From: an uncultured Clostridia bacterium
GTDB taxonomy: Bacteria > Bacillota > Clostridia > TANB77 > CAG-508
NCBI GenBank assembly: GCA_910589185.1
Contig: CAJUSU010000026.1
Location: 1-17,484, forward strand
Direction: 5' to 3'
DNA length: 17,484 bases
A program made the translations under genes and the position numbers. The first letter of the stretch is position 1; each line of letters opens with the position of its first letter. Positions 13,862 to 17,484 of the stretch are shown piece after piece. The notes under the pieces are model-generated. The model was not told where the DNA came from, did not search any database, and saw nothing but the letters and a program-made list of their open reading frames with translations.

Positions 13862-15259
13862 TTAAAATTCACAATTATTTGGTGTTCTAGGGAAAGGAAG
13901 TACATCACGAATATTTTGCATGCCAGTTAAATACATCATCATTCTTTCAAAACCAAGACCGAATCCGCTATGAACACAGCTTCCATATCTTCTTAAATCC
14001 ATATACCACCAATAGTCTTCTTTATTTAACCCAAGTTCCTCTAAACGTTTGTCTAATTTCTCAAAGTCATCTTCTCTTTGACTACCACCAATAATTTCTC
14101 CAATACCAGGTACTAGCAAATCAGTTGCTGCAACTGTTTTACCATCATCATTTTGTTTCATATAAAAAGCTTTAATTTCTTTTGGATAATCAGTAACAAA
14201 AACTGGCTTTCCGAAAAGCTTTTCACTTAAGTATCTTTCATGCTCTGTTTGAATGTCAGTACCCCAATGAACAGGATATTCAAATTGGTCGTTTACTTTT
14301 TCTAATTCTTTAATTGCCTCTGTATAAGTAATTCTTCCAAAATCAGAGTTAACTACATGATGTAGTCTTTCTAATAAGCTAGTATCAATAAACTGATTAA
14401 AGAATTCCATTTCTTCAGGAGCATTTTCTAATACATAAGAAATAATATATTTAATCATATCTTCTGCTAGATTCATGTCGTCTTGCAAATCGGCGAAGCA
14501 AATTTCAGGTTCAATCATCCAAAATTCAGCAGCATGTTTAACTGTATTAGAGTTTTCAGCTCTAAAGGTAGGACCAAAAGTATATACATTACGAAAGGCA
14601 TGTGCAAAAGTTTCTACATCTAATTGACCGCTAACTGTTAGGTGAGATTGTTTCCCAAAGAAATCTTGAGAATAGTCTACACTTCCATCTTCGCATTTGG
14701 CAGGTTTTTCCATATCCATGGTAGTAACTCTAAACATCTCGCCTGCTCCTTCACAGTCACTTCCAGTAATAATAGGGGTGTGTACGTAAACAAATCCTCT
14801 TTCTTGGAAAAATTTGTGAATAGCAAAAGAAAGTACACTTCTAACTCTAAATACAGCATTAAATGTATTGGTTCTAGGACGTAAATGTGAAATGGTTCTT
14901 AAATATTCAAAAGAGTGTCTTTTCTTTTGAAGTGGATAATCCAAATCTGCTTGATTGAAAATTTTAATACTCTCTGCTTTCAATTCAAATGGTTGCTTTG
15001 CATTTTCAGTTTTTACAATTTGTCCTGTTACGATAATAGAAGAACTAATAGATAATTTTCGAACTTCTTCGAAATTAGAAAGAGCAGAATCAAAAACAAC
15101 TTGAATATTTTTGAAAAAGCTACCGTCATTTAATTCAATAAATCCGAAATTTTTAGAATCACGTAGGGTTTTAACCCAACCAGAAATTTGGACTGTATTT
15201 CCAATATAAGAATCTGTGTTTCTGTATAAATCTTTTATTAAAACATGTTTAATTTCCAT
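13862..15259 (-). CDS. asnS: Asparaginyl-tRNA synthetase
   Basis: A class II synthetase of 465 residues that charges tRNA-Asn. The N-terminal OB-fold anticodon-binding domain contains VQISGWVKTLRDSKNFGFIE. The catalytic core has HTPIITGSDCEGAGEMF, SHLTVSGQLDVE, motif 2 FRAENSNTVKHAAEFWMIEPE from about residue 232, and motif 3 GFGLGFERMMMYLTG with Arg439, ending FPRTPNNCEF. EGAGEMF and the length place it with AsnRS and not AspRS. The motif 2 loop has Lys where RH is more usual, a mild oddity. An upstream in-frame ATG at 15274 was rejected because the ribosome site GAGGAG would fall inside its first codons; the ATG at 15259 lies correctly eight bases after it. It has a clear promoter and a repeat-derived terminator. 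Confidence 0.96.
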   Translation of the reverse strand: MEIKHVLIKDLYRNTDSYIGNTVQISGWVKTLRDSKNFGFIELNDGSFFKNIQVVFDSALSNFEEVRKLSISSSIIVTGQIVKTENAKQPFELKAESIKIFNQADLDYPLQKKRHSFEYLRTISHLRPRTNTFNAVFRVRSVLSFAIHKFFQERGFVYVHTPIITGSDCEGAGEMFRVTTMDMEKPAKCEDGSVDYSQDFFGKQSHLTVSGQLDVETFAHAFRNVYTFGPTFRAENSNTVKHAAEFWMIEPEICFADLQDDMNLAEDMIKYIISYVLENAPEEMEFFNQFIDTSLLERLHHVVNSDFGRITYTEAIKELEKVNDQFEYPVHWGTDIQTEHERYLSEKLFGKPVFVTDYPKEIKAFYMKQNDDGKTVAATDLLVPGIGEIIGGSQREDDFEKLDKRLEELGLNKEDYWWYMDLRRYGSCVHSGFGLGFERMMMYLTGMQNIRDVLPFPRTPNNCEF

Positions 15260-15289
15260 ATAAAAACTCCTCATATATATTTTTCCACC

Positions 15290-15318
15290 ATTATATAAAA
15301 AAATACCAGAAAATTCAA
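15290..15318 (-). promoter_or_regulatory. Sigma-A promoter of asnS
   Basis: On the minus strand TTGAAT and a consensus TATAAT are spaced by 17 bases, placing the transcription start about 24 bases before the ATG. No T-box antiterminator fits between the promoter and the gene, so tRNA-Asn control by a T-box is not seen here. Confidence 0.7.
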
Positions 15319-15348
15319 TATTTATTTGTCAAAACTTTTCTATTTTGC

Positions 15349-15392
15349 TTTACGCTAAGAGTGAAAAAAATCGCATGACAAAAAAGCGTAAA
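15349..15392. other. Spaced inverted repeat TTTACGCT...AGCGTAAA in the intergenic region
   Basis: Eight-base arms at 15349-15356 and 15385-15392 face each other across 28 bases. A further ACGC motif follows at 15405-15408. It lies upstream of asnS and could be a protein-binding pair. The 15275-15880 stretch otherwise holds the asnS promoter, a terminator-like hairpin and a possible peptide; no larger gene is convincing. Confidence 0.3.
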
Positions 15393-15506
15393 AAAATACA
15401 AAAAACGCAAAACAATTTGTTTTAATTTTGTAAAATAGAAGTCAACTTCGTTAAAATATTATCAACAATAAGTGATACGTAAGAATAGATAATAGGAGAG
15501 TTGCAA

Positions 15507-15632
15507 ATGAAAAAGCCAGTTTTATTTATAGAGCAAAAAATATATATAAAATATAGAAACTTTAAGGATAGGCTATGCAAATGTATAGGCTGTCCTTTTT
15601 GTGCGGAAATTGGGGTGATTGACACAGGATAG
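15507..15632 (+). other. Possible 41-codon Cys-rich small ORF
   Basis: AGGAGAG stands six bases before an ATG that opens a 41-codon frame starting MKKPVLFIEQKIYIKY and containing CKCIGCPFC, four Cys in ten residues. Against a real gene, the coding stretch overlaps a terminator-like hairpin (15564-15600), which would itself impose the GGCTATGC/GTATAGGC repeat that creates the Cys codons. It may instead be a leader or untranslated transcript. Confidence 0.2.
15564..15600 (+). terminator. Orphan terminator-like hairpin in the intergenic region
   Basis: AAGGATAGGCTATGC (15564-15578) pairs with GTATAGGCTGTCCTT (15583-15597) through a 15-bp stem with one G/G mismatch and two wobble pairs, a loop AAAT, and TTTTT at the end. 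No gene precedes it on this strand except the doubtful 41-codon frame, so it may end a small RNA. Confidence 0.6.
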
Positions 15633-15689
15633 AGGACAAAATGATACGAAATATGTCGAAAACTATCTAAAAGTGTAAAATAAGGGATT

Positions 15690-15719
15690 TTGAATAGTTT
15701 TTTGACAGTTTCATATAAA
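15690..15719 (+). promoter_or_regulatory. Candidate promoter of the FxLYD/pilin operon
   Basis: TTGAAT and TATAAA are separated by 18 bases. Transcription would start near 15726, leaving a leader of about 155 bases that includes the possible 14-residue peptide. A perfect TTGACA at 15702-15707 has no matching -10, and the region is AT-rich, so support is modest. Confidence 0.35.
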
Positions 15720-15809
15720 AAAATAAGTCTTTCTTTTTCTAAATAGTAAAATGGCAATAACATTTTCTACTGATAGGGTTTTACAAAAGGAATTAAGAAA
15801 GGCAAACAT

Positions 15810-15854
15810 ATGTGGAAAGCCATATATGAAAAATGGGCAGTGAGAACGGCCTAA
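15810..15854 (+). CDS. Possible 14-residue leader peptide MWKAIYEKWAVRTA
   Basis: AGAAAGG (15796-15802) stands seven bases before an ATG opening a 14-codon frame that ends at TAA, 26 bases before the next gene. Its two Trp codons and amphipathic look could suit a leader peptide or a tiny membrane-active peptide, or it may be the remains of a longer gene. The same DNA also has partial resemblance to a c-di-GMP-I riboswitch (GGCAAAC, a GGAAAGCC loop, GGCCTAAA), so the peptide reading is not certain. Confidence 0.35.
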   Translation: MWKAIYEKWAVRTA

Positions 15855-15880
15855 ATCAATAGAAAATGGAGGATAAAAAA

Positions 15881-16363
15881 ATGACAAAGAATGAGAAAAA
15901 AGGAATTTTAATATTAGTAGGAGTAGTACTAGTTGTATTAGTAGTAGTTATATTTGCAATGAAATCAGGAGATAAAACAAAGGATGCACAAGTAAGTACT
16001 ACAAATCCACCAGCAAATGTAAACTCAGAAAAATATACAACTAATGTAAATGGAGGAACAAAAATTAATAACAGCAATGACTTTAATAAAACAAAAAAAT
16101 ATAACAATATAGAAATTAGTAATATTCAATATACTTATGAAGCAGGAAGAAGTGTATTATTAGCAGACATAAAAAATACAGGAAGTACACAACATAATGA
16201 GGAAATTGTAAAGGTTACAATATTAGATGAAAATAATCAAGCAATAGATGTATTAAGCCCAACAATACCAAATTTAAAAGCAGGAGAAACTAAACAATGG
16301 AACATTATTATTACTGGAAAAGATAGTGTTAATGCAAAAGATTTCAAAATAGAAGCAAAATAA
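15881..16363 (+). CDS. Membrane-anchored FxLYD-like domain protein
   Basis: A 160-residue protein with a short basic start (MTKNEKKG), one membrane helix (residues about 9-26), a polar Asn/Thr/Lys-rich linker to about residue 75, and an extracellular beta domain. That domain resembles the FxLYD fold: ISNIQYTYEAGRSVLLADIK, NTGSTQHNEEIVKVTILDEN, LKAGETKQWNIIITG, then DFKIEA. Such domains sit on the surface and may mediate adhesion or partner binding; no catalytic residues are seen. The start at 15881 was chosen because GGAGG (15868-15872) is eight bases upstream. An earlier in-frame ATG at 15866 overlaps that site and is rejected. The pilin-like gene follows after 19 bases, so the two are probably co-transcribed and may work together at the surface. 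Confidence 0.72.
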   Translation: MTKNEKKGILILVGVVLVVLVVVIFAMKSGDKTKDAQVSTTNPPANVNSEKYTTNVNGGTKINNSNDFNKTKKYNNIEISNIQYTYEAGRSVLLADIKNTGSTQHNEEIVKVTILDENNQAIDVLSPTIPNLKAGETKQWNIIITGKDSVNAKDFKIEAK

Positions 16364-16382
16364 AATAGCAAGGGGGGAGAAT

Positions 16383-17484
16383 ATGAAAAGGAATAAGGGT
16401 ATCACCTTAATAGCGTTAGTAGTGACAATTGTAGTTTTGCTTATTCTAGCAGGTATTACTATTAACTATGTTATGGGTGATAATAGTATATTTCAAAAAG
16501 CTGTGACAGCAAAAGAAAAGACACAAACAGCACAAATAAGAGAAAAGATAGAATTTGTTGTTATGGACTGGTGGATGGGAAAACAAACCAATCCAGATAT
16601 AGATATAGATGACTTTTGGGATAAATTGATTGATGCTGGAATTATTGAGAACGAAGGAGACTACAGCGGACCAGAAAAAGATGGAGATAATGATGTATAT
16701 ATAGTAGATACAAAAGATGGTGGTGTAGTAGAAATCATTGTTACTCCAGATGGTAATATTGAAATAGGGGAAGTTGTACTAGGAGATAAATTACCACCAA
16801 AAGTAGGTTCAATCAAAGTAGTAACGAAATCAAGTGAGAGTATTTCAGTACAAGTAACAGTAAGAAGGTTAGAAGAAGGAAAATTAAGTTATTATTATAA
16901 AACTGTAGATGAGACAACTTATCATGAATTAGCAGGAAAACAAAACACAACAGATTTGACAGCAGATTTTACAAACTTAGAACCAAATAAAATATACAAT
17001 ATTAGAGTTGTTGTCAAAAATAGCAAAGGAACTAGCGAAACAGTTATTAGTGAATTAACAGGAGAGCTAAGGTATGGAACTATTCAACAGGTAGGAACAA
17101 CAACATGGTCAGCTGGAAAGGCAAGCATACAAGTAGTATTAAAAGATGCAGAAGCAAGATTTAAATTGGAGTATCAAGTAGGCAGTATTTCTGGCACATG
17201 GCTACCATGCAATGGAACAATAGGAAACTTAGAACATAATGACACTGTTTATGTAAGATCATCAGATGGAGTTAACCATGGTGAGGATTCAGCAACAATT
17301 GAAATTAGAGATGGCGGAGCTCCAACAGTAACAGTAACAAAAGGAACAACGACAACCAATAGTGTGGCAGTTACAGTTTCAAGCTCAGATGCAGAATGGG
17401 GAATGCCAACAAGCCCAAGTTATAGTTACTTTATTAAAAAATCATCAGAAAGTAGCTATGGAACAGCAAAATATACAGGAACCA
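16383..17484 (+). CDS. Pilin-like (prepilin-type N-terminus) protein with Ig/FN3-like repeats, 3' end outside window
   Basis: At least 367 codons, open to the window edge. The N-terminus MKRNKGITLIALVVTIVVLL followed by ILAG has a basic leader, a Gly before a probable prepilin-peptidase cut (KG|ITLIA) and a hydrophobic helix, as in type IV pilins and pseudopilins. The residue at mature position 5 is Ala, not the usual Glu. A helical and acidic region (about 35-135, with MDWWMGKQ and DIDIDDFWDKLIDAGIIE) follows, then beta-rich repeats: about 137-222 (FN3-like, NLEPNKIYNIRVVVKNSKG), 223-316 (LEYQVGSISGTWLPC), and a third from about 317 (APTVTVTKGTTTTNSVAVTV). A surface fibre or adhesin is likely. 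The ribosome site AGGGGGGAGA is strong, 19 bases after the FxLYD-like gene. No pilus assembly genes are in the window. Confidence 0.8.
   Translation, partial: MKRNKGITLIALVVTIVVLLILAGITINYVMGDNSIFQKAVTAKEKTQTAQIREKIEFVVMDWWMGKQTNPDIDIDDFWDKLIDAGIIENEGDYSGPEKDGDNDVYIVDTKDGGVVEIIVTPDGNIEIGEVVLGDKLPPKVGSIKVVTKSSESISVQVTVRRLEEGKLSYYYKTVDETTYHELAGKQNTTDLTADFTNLEPNKIYNIRVVVKNSKGTSETVISELTGELRYGTIQQVGTTTWSAGKASIQVVLKDAEARFKLEYQVGSISGTWLPCNGTIGNLEHNDTVYVRSSDGVNHGEDSATIEIRDGGAPTVTVTKGTTTTNSVAVTVSSSDAEWGMPTSPSYSYFIKKSSESSYGTAKYTGT

Noticed and set aside
15652..15663. Spo0A box (TGTCGAAAA)
   Set aside because: A single 7-base core match with no placement relative to a convincing promoter; expected by chance in AT-rich DNA.
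15422..15763. Minus-strand open frame of 113 codons in the asnS-pilin intergenic region
   Set aside because: Low-complexity Phe/Ile/Tyr-rich product, no ribosome site, and it crosses the terminator hairpin.
15801..15856. Functional c-di-GMP-I riboswitch
   Set aside because: GGCAAAC, a GAAA-like loop and GGCCTAAA are present, but the conserved GACGCAAAGC block and the second helical domain are missing, so I do not call it.
1..17484. CRISPR array, intact transposase, prophage or rRNA genes
   Set aside because: No regularly spaced direct repeats, no transposase or phage protein motifs and no rRNA sequence were seen.

Overview
The window looks like chromosomal DNA from an endospore-forming, low-GC member of the Clostridia. 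It has sporulation genes (a YlbJ protein, a SpoIIID-like regulator, a Spo0A-like response regulator), strong AAGGAGG-type ribosome sites, very AT-rich coding sequence, and a pilin-like gene with the GITLIALVVTIVVLLILAG type of N-terminus that I associate with uncultured gut Clostridia. I cannot name a species.

Layout. 1-900: an elongator-type tRNA-Met, a bidirectional terminator, and a minus-strand Spo0A-like response regulator broken by a single extra base. 1000-2950: a plus-strand operon with a good sigma-A promoter, encoding a secreted ricin-lectin/amidase protein and a small membrane-anchored protein. 2950-4400: minus-strand ylbJ and a small Met/Tyr-rich protein. 4560-7175: a P-type ATPase of the Mg2+ importer type. 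7200-7530: a small GC-richer SpoIIID-like gene with its own terminator. 7560-8143: a toxin-antitoxin pair with a RelE/ParE-type toxin. 8250-12563: mfd followed by an SpoU-type RNA methyltransferase whose last motif is frameshifted. 12553-13858: a GC-richer secreted protein gene with copper-amine-oxidase-N-type repeats, bracketed by two copies of a short palindromic repeat. 13862-15259: minus-strand asnS. 15275-15880: an intergenic region of about 600 bases with an inverted repeat, a terminator and a possible 14-residue peptide. 15881-17484: an operon of an FxLYD-like membrane protein and a pilin-like protein with Ig/FN3-like repeats that runs off the window.

Three themes stand out. First, a family of short palindromes (ends TGTC...GACA, core GGGGACGTT or GGGGCGTT) occurs at four intergenic places, and its terminal stems differ between copies yet stay complementary. 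Second, two islands (about 7240-7530 and 12670-13640) are much richer in GC than their neighbours: hand-counted 60-base samples give about 50-52% against 27-28% in mgtA and asnS, which suggests acquisition. Third, two clear one-base frameshifts interrupt otherwise well-preserved genes. They are either real inactivation or sequencing errors. The window also holds two apparent surface modules, lectin-amidase and pilin, each near unusual regulatory sequence.
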